64,000 nt of DNA from RI-153 sp963721725 (GTDB lineage Bacteria > Chloroflexota > Anaerolineae > Caldilineales > Caldilineaceae). Each line of letters begins with the position of its first letter. Position 1 is the stretch's first letter. A model generated the notes under the pieces. It searched no databases. It had not been told where the DNA came from and saw only the letters and a list, made by a program, of their open reading frames with translations. Location of the stretch: assembly GCA_963721725.1 (NCBI GenBank), contig CAVRLX010000016.1:62001-126000 (forward strand), read 5' to 3'. Shown here piece by piece: positions 52,783 to 60,842 of this stretch. A program made the position numbers and the translations under genes.

Positions 52783-54684
52783 TTACCCCTCCCGCACCCA
52801 CACCAGCAGATCGCCCTCTCCTCGGTTATCCCAGGCATAATAGGGGACCGCTGTCAACGCTACTGACTGCGCGGCGGGTGGCTCGTCGTGATAGAGATCG
52901 ATGCCATCCCACGATGCCATCTTGCGCGCCTCCCCTGTAATCACTACCACGCCACCCAGCAGATCAGGCGCAAAGGCGACACTTAATGGGGCCTCAGACG
53001 GCAGTTGCCACGTCTCCAGGGCGTTACCGTTGTCGGTCCCTTCCAGGCAATAGATCACTGGACCGCGCTGTAACGCCACACGCCCGTTGTTGGCGCGCAC
53101 GCGTGGATCCGCATAGATGCGCTCCACGGGCATCGTCAAGTTCAGCCCGATCTGGTCTCCCGGCTGCCAGGTCCGCTCCAGGCGCAGGTAGCCCTTTTCC
53201 GCAAGAGCGTTCACTTTTTCCCCGTTGATCGTCACTGCATACGCTTTGCACCAGCCCGGCACACGCAATTTCAGCGCAAAGGCTGTGGCAGCTTGCGGCT
53301 GCACGGTGATGGTCACCGCGCCATCCCACGGATACTCGGTTTGTTGGCGTAATATCACAGGCTGCCCGCCCAGTTGAAGTTGTGCGCTGCTGCCCACGTA
53401 GAGATGAATCACGGCGGTGTCGTCGCTGGCCGCGTAGATGTATCCCCCCAGCGAGGCCAACAATCGGGCGATATTGGGCGGGCAACAGGCACAGCCGAAC
53501 CAACTGCGGCGGTGGGCGGTATGGCGTTCGTTAAGCGACTGGTGTGCGCTGCGATGCACGGCCAGCGGGTTGACATAGAAAAAGGTGTCGCCCGCCAGCG
53601 AGATGCCGCTGAGCACACCATTATAGAGCGCCCGCTCCAGCGTATCGGCATATTTGCCGTCACAGTCCAGTTGCAACATACGCTGCATCCAAAAGACCAG
53701 GGCAATCGAGGCGCAGGTCTCGGCATAGGCATCTTCATTGGGCAGGTCAAAATCCCCGGTGAAGCCCTCGTTGTGGCGCGACGATCCCGCCGCCCCGGTA
53801 ATGTACATGCGGCGCAGAATGCTCTCGTAGAGGCGTTCGCAAGCGCGTAACAGCGATTCGTCGCCGGTTTCGCGGGCAAGGTCGGCCATGGCAATGTACA
53901 TATAGAGGGCGCGTACAGAATGGCCCACGGCCACCGATTGCTCGCGCACTGGCTGATGCGATTGGTTGTATTCGTAGCTTTTGGCCCAGAAACTCGCGGG
54001 ATCTTCGCCGCGGGCGCGTGCTTCTTGGTCATAATAATGGGGCTGTGTGCCGCGTTCGTTGATGAAGTATTGGGCTAATTTCAAATAGCGCGCTTCGTCG
54101 GTGACATGGTAGAGGCGCACCAACGCCAGTTCGATCTCCTGGTGACCGGGATAGCCGCGCGTTTTGCCCGCCTCTGGCCCGAAAACCGAATCAATGTAGT
54201 CTGCATAGCGGATCATCACATCGAGCAGGCTACGCTTGCCCGTGGCCTGAAAATGGACCACCGCCGCCTCAATCAAGTGACCGGCACAGTAGAGTTCATG
54301 CCAATCGCGCAGATTGGCCCAGCGCTTCTCTGGCTCCACCACGGTGAAGTGGGCGTTGAGATAGCCGTCGGGCTGTTGCGCCCCGGCCAGCAACGCGATC
54401 ACATTGTCCACCTGTACTTCCAGGGCCGGATCAGGCGATTTCGCCAGGGTATAGGCTGCGGCCTCCAGCCATTTTGCCAGATCCGATTCCCAAAAAATGT
54501 GCGGCGGGTTGGGATCGCCCGCTTTCCAATCCAGTTTCAGCGCGCCAATATGGCCGGTTTTGATTAGGTTGTCATGTTCAACTTGCAGGGTCACTTTGTG
54601 GTTGATCTGCTGTCGCGGCGACCAAAAGGCGTCGTCAATGTCGACAGCCGTCCAGGGTGCAAAGGAATAAGGAGGGTTTGGCAT
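52783..54684 (-). CDS. GH127 beta-L-arabinofuranosidase-type glycosidase
   Basis: 633 residues from the ATG at 54684 (an in-frame GTG at 54693 is possible). DUF1680/GH127: 'DAFWSPRQQINHKVTLQ', 'FWESDLAKWLEAAAYTL', 'GHQEIELALVRLYHVT', 'EDAYAETCASIALVFWMQRM' and 'SWFGCACCPPNIARLLAS'. The Glu-Thr-Cys and Cys-Cys-Pro-Pro residues supply the Zn-thiolate centre and nucleophilic Cys of the family. No signal peptide, so it cleaves imported arabinose-containing oligosaccharides in the cytoplasm. The nearby M20 peptidase is on the same strand but separated by a repeat. Confidence 0.93.
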   Translation of the reverse strand: MPNPPYSFAPWTAVDIDDAFWSPRQQINHKVTLQVEHDNLIKTGHIGALKLDWKAGDPNPPHIFWESDLAKWLEAAAYTLAKSPDPALEVQVDNVIALLAGAQQPDGYLNAHFTVVEPEKRWANLRDWHELYCAGHLIEAAVVHFQATGKRSLLDVMIRYADYIDSVFGPEAGKTRGYPGHQEIELALVRLYHVTDEARYLKLAQYFINERGTQPHYYDQEARARGEDPASFWAKSYEYNQSHQPVREQSVAVGHSVRALYMYIAMADLARETGDESLLRACERLYESILRRMYITGAAGSSRHNEGFTGDFDLPNEDAYAETCASIALVFWMQRMLQLDCDGKYADTLERALYNGVLSGISLAGDTFFYVNPLAVHRSAHQSLNERHTAHRRSWFGCACCPPNIARLLASLGGYIYAASDDTAVIHLYVGSSAQLQLGGQPVILRQQTEYPWDGAVTITVQPQAATAFALKLRVPGWCKAYAVTINGEKVNALAEKGYLRLERTWQPGDQIGLNLTMPVERIYADPRVRANNGRVALQRGPVIYCLEGTDNGNALETWQLPSEAPLSVAFAPDLLGGVVVITGEARKMASWDGIDLYHDEPPAAQSVALTAVPYYAWDNRGEGDLLVWVREG

Positions 54685-54731
54685 CGGAGTCACTTTCGTA
54701 TTGCGTGCTGCGTGATTTGTGTGTACCTATC

Positions 54732-54808
54732 CAGGTCTAGGGTGCGACGCACGGGTCTGATTAGGCTACAACACTGAATCCTCTCCTGACCAGTGCGTCG
54801 CGCCTGAC
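54732..54808. repeat. GTGCGACGCAC palindromic repeat, copy C
   Basis: Reverse orientation: AGGTCTAGGGTGCGACGCACG at one end and AGTGCGTCGCGCCTGAC at the other. On the complementary strand it aligns with copies A and D, including the CAGGAGAG and GTGTTGTAG middle parts. Confidence 0.75.
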
Positions 54809-54811
54809 TAG

Positions 54812-55927
54812 TTACAACAATTTTTCAATCAACTCTCGGTACACCGTCACGGCGCGCTGCAACTGCGCCACGTCGATCCACTCTCCCAGTGTATGGGCTT
54901 GGGCAATGTTGCCTGGCCCCAGCACCACGCAATCCATCTGCTTTTTGTAGAGGATCGCTTCGGTGCCAAAAGGCACAGTGACAGCACGCGCGACGCCTGT
55001 GGCCGCGCACGCCGCCTGGACAATCGGCGCATCGGGCGACGTGTGAAACGGCTCCAGGCGATAGACGTCGGTTTCCAGCCCGTGGGCATGGGCCCGCTCC
55101 ACCACCAGTTGAATGGCCTCATCATAGTGTGCGCCGGGCATACTGCGCAGCCCCAACGTTGCCACGCTTTTGGCCGCCGTCACATTGGGCTTGGTGCCGC
55201 CATCGTCCAGGGTGAGATTGAAGCCATTCGTGGGCGGCTCGAAATCATGGCTCATAAAATATTCGTCACTGCGAAACCGTTGGGCCAGTTCGGCCATCTC
55301 GGCCAGAAAGGGCGCAATCACAAAGTTGGCCGAGATGCCTTTGTCTGTGCTTGTATGTGCGGCCACGCCGCGCGCCGTGACGTTGATGCGCGCCCCGCCC
55401 TTGTGGGCATAGACTGGGATCAACTCAGTGGGTTCGGCCACCACGCCATATTGGGGCCAACCCGCCGCAAAAAGCTGCGACTCGGCCAAAATTTGGCGCG
55501 CCCCGCCATAGCCCATTTCCTCATCGGCGGTAATGGCGATAAAGAGCGGATGGCGTAGATCGGCGGTATCCACCATGGCCGCCGCCGCAAGTGTGGCCGC
55601 CAGTGGCCCTTTCATATCGCAACTACCGCGGCCATAAAGCTTGCCATCGCGCAGCGCGGGGTCGAGCGGATCCCAACCCTCGCCACCGGGCACAGTGTCC
55701 GAATGGGAAAAGAGACAAAGCCCACCGCTGCCCGCGCCTTTCTTGCCCACCAGACTAACTTTTTCAGTGCCATTGTCATCGTGATAGGTCAGCCGCTCGA
55801 CCTGGAAACCAAGTGCGTTCAAAATGCTTTCTAATCGGTCGGAAACCACTCCGTTGCTATCCTGGCTTTCAGAGGGGATGGCAACAAGTTCGCGGGTAAG
55901 CTGTACAACATCAAGGGAACTCGTCAA
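54812..55927 (-). CDS. M20-family peptidase / deacylase (ArgE/DapE type)
   Basis: 371 residues, TTG start with AAGGAG 7 nt upstream. Di-zinc ligands: 'CLFSHSDTVPG' (His, Asp), 'AITADEEMGYGG' (catalytic Glu-Glu), 'EPTELI' and the terminal 'GPGNIAQAHTLGEW' (His). The lid domain has 'KGGARINVTARGVAAHTS'. Could be acetylornithine deacetylase, succinyl-diaminopimelate desuccinylase or a carboxypeptidase; the neighbours do not decide. No membrane segment or signal, so it is cytoplasmic. Confidence 0.88.
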   Translation of the reverse strand: MTSSLDVVQLTRELVAIPSESQDSNGVVSDRLESILNALGFQVERLTYHDDNGTEKVSLVGKKGAGSGGLCLFSHSDTVPGGEGWDPLDPALRDGKLYGRGSCDMKGPLAATLAAAAMVDTADLRHPLFIAITADEEMGYGGARQILAESQLFAAGWPQYGVVAEPTELIPVYAHKGGARINVTARGVAAHTSTDKGISANFVIAPFLAEMAELAQRFRSDEYFMSHDFEPPTNGFNLTLDDGGTKPNVTAAKSVATLGLRSMPGAHYDEAIQLVVERAHAHGLETDVYRLEPFHTSPDAPIVQAACAATGVARAVTVPFGTEAILYKKQMDCVVLGPGNIAQAHTLGEWIDVAQLQRAVTVYRELIEKLL

Positions 55928-56560
55928 TGTCTGCTCCTTGTAGGCGAAAGGCTGGGATGATAAGGAAACAACTTGCTTTTCATTGTGCCTTAATCGTCAG
56001 AAATCTACTAGACAGATGACTAGGATAAAGCCTGTCCGATAGTGTAAGCGCATACATAGAGCTACGCTTTACAACACTATCAAAACTGTCCGCAAGCCTC
56101 CGGCCCTTCACACACTTCACGAGCCGGATGAGGCCATACTCATCGCCAGGATAGAAAGGGCCGCAGACTTTGACCGAAATCTTCGATGGCCTGCAAGCGT
56201 GCGTCTTTAGTCTCGTCGCTCAGTTTGCGCAAATCCAGGCGCGTAATGACGGCGCGCATATCACGTGCAGGCATGTACTGTAAATAGTAGCGAAGTGTGC
56301 CCGTGGCAATAAAAGAAACATCCTTTTAATGGAAAAAGCTCGGTTGCGTTTCAAGCAGAGACTCTGTATAATCAGGCTAAATCGCAACCAAGAAAGGCCC
56401 AGTCTATGTTGAAAACAAAGTTTGGTTCACTTTTGAAAATCGTGCAAATGGGTTTGGTTCACTTTTTGGGGCAAAAATCGCCGTTTTCGAGCCAAAAACC
56501 CTCGATTTTTGCAGTTTGGTTCAATTGAGGCCGAAAGATCAAAAAAATCCCCGTCAGGAG
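55928..56560. other. Non-coding region before the mobile elements
   Basis: Holds the gene relic at 56140-56274 and three TTTGGTTCA words at 56421, 56453 and 56515 (spacing 32 and 62 nt) within A/T-rich sequence that includes GTTTGGTTCACTTTT twice. No intact gene. The three words might be repeats of a small array or remains of an insertion-sequence end. Confidence 0.5.
56140..56274 (-). pseudogene. Short gene relic, unknown family
   Basis: A 44-codon reading frame, MPARDMRAVITRLDLRK then LSDETKDARLQAIEDFGQ, ending FLSWR. It is open upstream to a TAA without another start (TLRYYLQY precedes it). The charged, helical sequence looks like protein, not noise, but I do not recognise it, and it is far too short to be complete. 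It is next to the mobile-element pile-up and is probably the remainder of a deleted gene. Confidence 0.35.
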
Positions 56561-56615
56561 AGTGATTCACAAATAGGGAGCAGGGAGAGCGTCGCCGCAA
56601 GGCGGCGCTTTTTTT
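56561..56615. repeat. 55-bp direct repeat, left copy (IS1182-like element end)
   Basis: AGTGATTCACAAATAGGGAG followed by CAGGGAGAGCG and the hairpin CGCCGCAAGGCGGCGC with seven T. Identical to 58293-58347. It begins with the terminal inverted repeat of the second insertion sequence (GTGATTCACAAAT). Confidence 0.9.
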
Positions 56616-58294
56616 CTACGGTAGCAAAGTTGACTAGTGGTTATGTTCTGGTAGGCTGAGAGGTATCGGATTCAATAATCAATAGGATGAGAGAAAATGG
56701 CCCGCAAGCGAAAACGGCCGCAGGCGACCCGGGAAGAAATCCTTGCATGCGTCCAACGTACCTGCCCTGTCTGCGGCGGCACGATGTGGATCGATTACGA
56801 GAACTATCGAACGGTCACGCTCCTGGATGAGGGGGTGCGGTTACGCCTCAAGGTGCGCCGATGCCAGAACAAGGCGTGTGAACGCTACCACAAAGCGTAT
56901 CGTCCGGAAGCAGAAGGGCGCTGGGCCTTGCCTGAGCACGAGTTTGGGCTGGATGTGATCGCCCAGATTCGCGCCCTGCGCTATCAACGGCATCAGACGG
57001 TGAGTGAAATTCACACAAGTCTGAGCGGACGAGGGATGGTCATCAGCGAGCGGACGGTGACGAATCTACTCGACCGTTATGATGAATTGGTGGCGATTCA
57101 TCTGGGCGAGAGTGCACGGCTCCAGGCCCTTTTGCAAGAGCAGGGGCGGGTGATTCTGGCGCTGGACGGGATGCAGCCGGACGTTGGACACGAGGTGCTC
57201 TGGCTCGTTCGAGATTGTCTGTCTGGGAAGTGCTGTTGGCACGCTCCCTTCTGTCTGCCGAAGGGAAAGCGCTGGCGGCGTTGCTGCTTGAGGTGAAAGA
57301 GAATCTCCTCGTTCCCATTGTGGGCGTTGTCAGCGATGGACAACAATCCATCCGCAAAGGCGTAGCTCTGGCGCTACCGAACGTGCCCCATGGACTCTGC
57401 CACTTTCACTATCTGCGGGAAGCAGCCCGGCCCATCTATGAAGCCGACCGTCATGCCAAGAAAGAGCTCAAGAAACGTGTGCGTGGCGTCCGAGCCATTG
57501 AACGCACGGCAGAGGCTCAGCAAGAGCCGATGGACCAGGTCATCCAGGACTACTGCGGTGCCGTGCGCAGTGCCCTGACCGATGATGGACGACCACCGCT
57601 GAATGCCGCAGGTCTGCGCCTGCAGGAGCGTCTCGTTGCCATTGCGCAAAGTTTGGATCGCATGGCGGAAAAAGGGGGCTTCCCCCCCAACTCCAACGGC
57701 TGAACGCCATTGTGCACAAGGCGCTCGATGAGACCAGTCCTCTGGTGGGCGTCTGTGCGGAAAGCCTACACGCGGGTCTACGCCGTGGCCGCTGTTTTGG
57801 AGAATGCGGATGAACTGAGTCACACTGCCGTTCGCCGCAAACTGAGCGGCATCATGGGCGCTATGCAGCGTTGGCAGTCGCAGACTGGCAAGCTACAATC
57901 GGCTGTGGCCCATTTCTTGAAAGTGACCCGCAGCTATTGGCCTGGGCTCTTTCACTGCTATGCAATCCCAGACTTGCCCCGGACCAACAACGACCTGGAG
58001 CATCTCTTTGGCCGCTATCGCCATCTGGAGCGACGCATCACCGGCCGCAAAGCCACCGCTCCCTCTTTGGTTCTGCGGGGAACAGCCCGTCTCGTCGCCG
58101 CCGTCGCCACGCAACAGCACTCCTTTGGCCCACATGACCTGGTGCCGCACGATCCACAAGCTTGGCATCGCCTGCGTAGTCAGATGGAGGCACGCTGCCA
58201 ACAACGACGTCGTCAACTCCGCTTCCGACGAGATCCGGCGGCGTATTTGGCTCAAGTCGAGCAGCGTCTGCTCAAGCTAACTTTGCCACCGTAG
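56616..58294 (+). mobile_element. Insertion sequence with DDE transposase, nested at IS end
   Basis: Terminal inverted repeats CTACGGTAGCAAAGTTGAC (56616-56634) and, at 58276-58294, the complement of CTACGGTGGCAAAGTTAGC: 16 of 19 identical. The transposase gene fills it and its TAG stop is the last triplet of the right end. It lies exactly between two copies of a 55-bp direct repeat that is itself the left end of the next insertion sequence. Confidence 0.75.
56697..58294 (+). pseudogene. Transposase of the first insertion sequence, frame-broken
   Basis: About 530 residues when three frame breaks are repaired: near 57225 (GGG run; 'DCLSG' continues 'EVLLARSLLSAEGK'), near 57688-57690 (C7 run; 'GGFPP' continues 'QLQRLNAIVHKALDE') and near 57755 ('VCAES' to 'VRKAYTRVYAVAAVLENA'). 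An N-terminal zinc ribbon-like 'RTCPVCGGTMWIDYEN...CQNKACERYHKAY' and a DDE core ('VILALDGMQPD', 'IVGVVSDGQQSIRKGV', 'RTNNDLEHLFGRYRHLERR', where Asp, Asp and Glu would be catalytic). I cannot place the IS family with certainty. Either inactive or damaged only by sequencing errors in homopolymers. Confidence 0.75.
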
Positions 58295-58347
58295 TGATTC
58301 ACAAATAGGGAGCAGGGAGAGCGTCGCCGCAAGGCGGCGCTTTTTTT
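58293..58347. repeat. 55-bp direct repeat, right copy
   Basis: Identical to 56561-56615. Its first bases overlap the end of the first insertion sequence (the AG of its TAG) and it forms the intact left end of the IS1182-like element. Confidence 0.9.
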
Positions 58348-60561
58348 TGAGCAATGAAAGGGAAAGGAAGTGCAAAGTGCCTTTCGTGGCCGAAATGAGT
58401 CCAGATTCGTTGGTTGAGGGGGAGGGCGGGGTGGGTGCAGGGCAAGGATGGACAGACGGCGGTGGGGAGCCGTCGTGGGGAGAGGGGATTGGCAAGAGGG
58501 AGTCAGTGAAAAGTTAGCCATCGTCGACCTGGGCGGAACGATGACGCTGGGCCTTCTCGTGGGCGAGGGTGAGGGCAAGCCAGCGTTTGAGGTTGAAGGC
58601 AAGGGCAGCCATGCGTACCTGGAAATCGGCCCTGGCGAGGCCGGTACTTTGGGCGCGGCGAGCCCCGTTGTAGCGGGGCCCAGAGGGCACCCCGGCAGCG
58701 ATGGTGCGCTCGATGGCCGGGCGCAGTTTCATGTCGGTTTTGAAGGCGGCGGTCTGGGTGTAGAGGATGGCTTGGCGCTGCTGGCTGCGGTAGCGGCTGA
58801 TGAAGACCTGGCGGTGGCTGTCGGCTTTGGGACCGCGGCGCTTCTTGGTTTTCTTCGCTGTTTCTTGCGCGGCTTTCTTTTCTCCTTCTTGTGCTGCTTC
58901 TTGCGCTGCTTCTTGTGCGGCTTTCTGCTCCGGGACCGTTGCCTCGGCCACTTTGGGACCGCGGCACTTGTCCCACAGCGGGCAGGCGTGGCACTGGTTG
59001 GCGCGGAAGCGATAGTTCCAGCCGTCGGCACTTTTGGAGGGATAGAAGGTGGTGCTGGTTTTGCCGGCGGGGCAGGTGAGCGAGCCGTTTTCATGGAGGG
59101 TGAAGTCCAGAGGACCGAAACGCGCCTGGTTCTGGCTGTGGTCGATGAGGGCGGCCACCAGTTGGGTCTGGCCCGCACTGGCTTTGTCCACGGCGTGGAA
59201 GGTCTTGGGCGAGCCAGCGGCGCGGTCGTAGATGAGTTTGGGCGGCAGTCCAAAGCCTTGCTCTCGCTGGTGCGCAATCAGCGCCGCCACGCCGCTGCCG
59301 TCGGGGGTGGCCCCGGTGGTGGCGTAGATTTCGCGCACAAAGGCCGGGCTGGCGCTGACATGGATGTTGTAGCCCAACTCGACCTTGTCGCCGTGTTTGC
59401 GGAAGGTGGCCTCGGGGTCCACGCTGCTGCCCAGCACGAAGCTGCCCCGCTCCTTCTGTGTGGCGGGGCGGGCGCGGCTGGCAACCCCGCTCTCGTCCCG
59501 CTCGAAGACGAACTCGTCGGTCAGCACCTTCCCCAACACACCTTGCCAGCGCGTGGAGAGCGCCCTCAGCAGCTTTTCGCCTTGGGGCAACTGGACGCAG
59601 GCCGCCTGGGCCAGGCCCAGAAAGCGGTCGGCGGCCAGCGCTGTCTGGCGCTCACGCTCGTCTCGCGCCGCCTTGTCCAGCCAATAGTCAGGCGTTTCGC
59701 GCTCGGCTCCCCACAGCGCTTCGCTCAATTCAGCCGTGAGACCGGGCAGCGCTTGCGCTGGACTGAGCGCCGTCCAGGTTTTGTGCAGGCGGCGGGCGGC
59801 GTCTCGCATCAACTCGGTGCGGCTCTGGCGCGCCACGTTGGCGACGAGCGCGAAGGTGTCCCCCACCTGCGCCTGGCCGGCATCGGCGGGGAAGTCAGCG
59901 TCGAGCTGGCGCAGGATTTCGTCGAAGAAGAGGCGGGGGTGGTGCTGGCTGACCCAGGTGTCGAAGCGCTGCAAGGTGGCATAGCTGAGGGTCCTTTGAT
60001 TGAGCCGATATCCCACGAAACTGCGCACCAGGCTGTGGCTGCGCACTTCGTTCACCGTCTGCCGCAACGACCACCCTTTGAGCGCTTTCACCAGCAGCGT
60101 CCGCACCAACTGCCCCACACTGTGCTCTGCCTCCTGACCGCGCCCGCCCGCATACAGCCGATACCCCTGGCAGCCTGCTTCGATGTCCCCAAACTCGAAG
60201 CGCTCCCACACTCGCACCAGCAGGTCGTCCCGGTTCGCCGCCCGCACCTGCGCCTCTTGTTCGGCGCTCACCCACGACCATACGGCCTCGGCATTTTCAA
60301 TAAAAAACTTTGTGACTTCCTCTGCGTTTTGGTGTATAGTTTTCATTGTGGTTTTTGCTGTGAGTGAGTTGGTCTAGGCAACTATATTCTCTCACAGAAG
60401 ACCACTTTTTTTATCTCTGGGATCTCAGGGATTGAACTTTATGCAAGACATCGAACGGTGCACTAAAAGCATTCCTATGCACTGAATGGGTTTGCCCAGC
60501 TTACAGTTTCGAAAACTCGGTTTGTCAACCCCATGAGATCAAGAACCGATTTGTGAATCAC
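58294..60561 (-). mobile_element. IS1182-like insertion sequence
   Basis: Terminal inverted repeats GTGATTCACAAAT (58294-58306) and ATTTGTGAATCAC (60549-60561). It contains one intact transposase gene on the minus strand with a hairpin-T-run end just inside the left terminus. Its right end abuts, and truncates, a CRISPR-type repeat. Confidence 0.85.
58514..60346 (-). CDS. IS1182-family transposase
   Basis: 610 residues, uninterrupted. N-terminal helical domain ('LRQTVNEVRSHSLVRSFVGY', 'YATLQRFDTWVSQHHPRLFF'), then a DDE domain of the DDE_Tnp_1_6 type with 'DPEATFRKHGDKVELGYNIH' (metal-site region), 'PPKLIYDRAAGSPKTFHAVD', a Cys-rich patch ('TCPAGKTSTTFYPS', 'CHACPLWDKC'), and C-terminal 'RPAIERTIAAGVPSGPRYNG' with 'FNLKRWLALTL'. 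A low-complexity stretch (EQKAAQEAAQEAAQEGEKKA) interrupts the DDE domain around residues 475-500, longer than I expect. The gene is whole, so the element may still move. Confidence 0.93.
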   Translation of the reverse strand: MKTIHQNAEEVTKFFIENAEAVWSWVSAEQEAQVRAANRDDLLVRVWERFEFGDIEAGCQGYRLYAGGRGQEAEHSVGQLVRTLLVKALKGWSLRQTVNEVRSHSLVRSFVGYRLNQRTLSYATLQRFDTWVSQHHPRLFFDEILRQLDADFPADAGQAQVGDTFALVANVARQSRTELMRDAARRLHKTWTALSPAQALPGLTAELSEALWGAERETPDYWLDKAARDERERQTALAADRFLGLAQAACVQLPQGEKLLRALSTRWQGVLGKVLTDEFVFERDESGVASRARPATQKERGSFVLGSSVDPEATFRKHGDKVELGYNIHVSASPAFVREIYATTGATPDGSGVAALIAHQREQGFGLPPKLIYDRAAGSPKTFHAVDKASAGQTQLVAALIDHSQNQARFGPLDFTLHENGSLTCPAGKTSTTFYPSKSADGWNYRFRANQCHACPLWDKCRGPKVAEATVPEQKAAQEAAQEAAQEGEKKAAQETAKKTKKRRGPKADSHRQVFISRYRSQQRQAILYTQTAAFKTDMKLRPAIERTIAAGVPSGPRYNGARRAQSTGLARADFQVRMAALAFNLKRWLALTLAHEKAQRHRSAQVDDG

Positions 60562-60656
60562 ACTCGTCCGAGGGATTGAAACTAGTTCATCGGTATGTAA
60601 ATCGTCGGCAGATGTTCAGGTCTAAAAGACATTCAACCCGTCCGAGGGATGGAAGC
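60562..60656 (+). CRISPR. CRISPR remnant, cut by the IS1182-like element
   Basis: A partial repeat CTCGTCCGAGGGATTGAAAC (60563-60582) directly at the IS end, a 37-nt unique spacer (60583-60619), and a 37-nt repeat (60620-60656), GTCTAAAAGACATTCAACCC then GTCCGAGGGATGGAAGC. The 17 shared positions of the last 20 nt match, with the end GATTGAAAC changed to GATGGAAGC in the second repeat, as is typical of a degenerate last repeat. Ends in ATTGAAAC are usual for type I/III repeats. Only one spacer remains and no cas genes are in the window. Confidence 0.7.
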
Positions 60657-60671
60657 ACCTCTCCCCAAACA

Positions 60672-60705
60672 AAAGCCCACAGTCAGGGCATCGACTGTGG
60701 GCTTT
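60672..60705. terminator. Hairpin after the CRISPR remnant
   Basis: AAAGCCCACAGTC, an 8-nt loop, GACTGTGGGCTTT: a 13-bp perfect stem ending in T3. Could terminate the array transcript on the plus strand, or the NfeD-type gene on the minus strand. Confidence 0.65.
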
Positions 60706-60725
60706 ATGGATAGATAGGAACGATG

Positions 60726-60798
60726 CAGGTGCGACGCACTCTCCAGGAAGAGAACGGTTGTGAAAAGCGTATGTGGCGAGTGCGTCGCACCCTAGACC
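60726..60798. repeat. GTGCGACGCAC palindromic repeat, copy D
   Basis: CAGGTGCGACGCACTCTCCA at one end, GGCGAGTGCGTCGCACCCTA at the other, with about 30 nt between them. The best-preserved copy of the family. Confidence 0.8.
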
Positions 60799-60842
60799 GG
60801 TATCGTTAGGATAGATGGGCAAACGCCGTGGCAGAGGCGGGT

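Noticed and set aside
58448..60367. A 639-codon plus-strand frame opposite the IS1182-like transposase
   Set aside because: Gly/Ala/Leu-rich shadow of the real transposase gene, whose DDE and Cys motifs are evident.
60405..60440. GGGATCTCAGGGATTGAAC within the right end of the IS1182-like element, similar to a CRISPR repeat end
   Set aside because: Only about ten bases match the repeat, it lies inside the IS, and no spacer-repeat spacing connects it to the repeats at 60563-60656.
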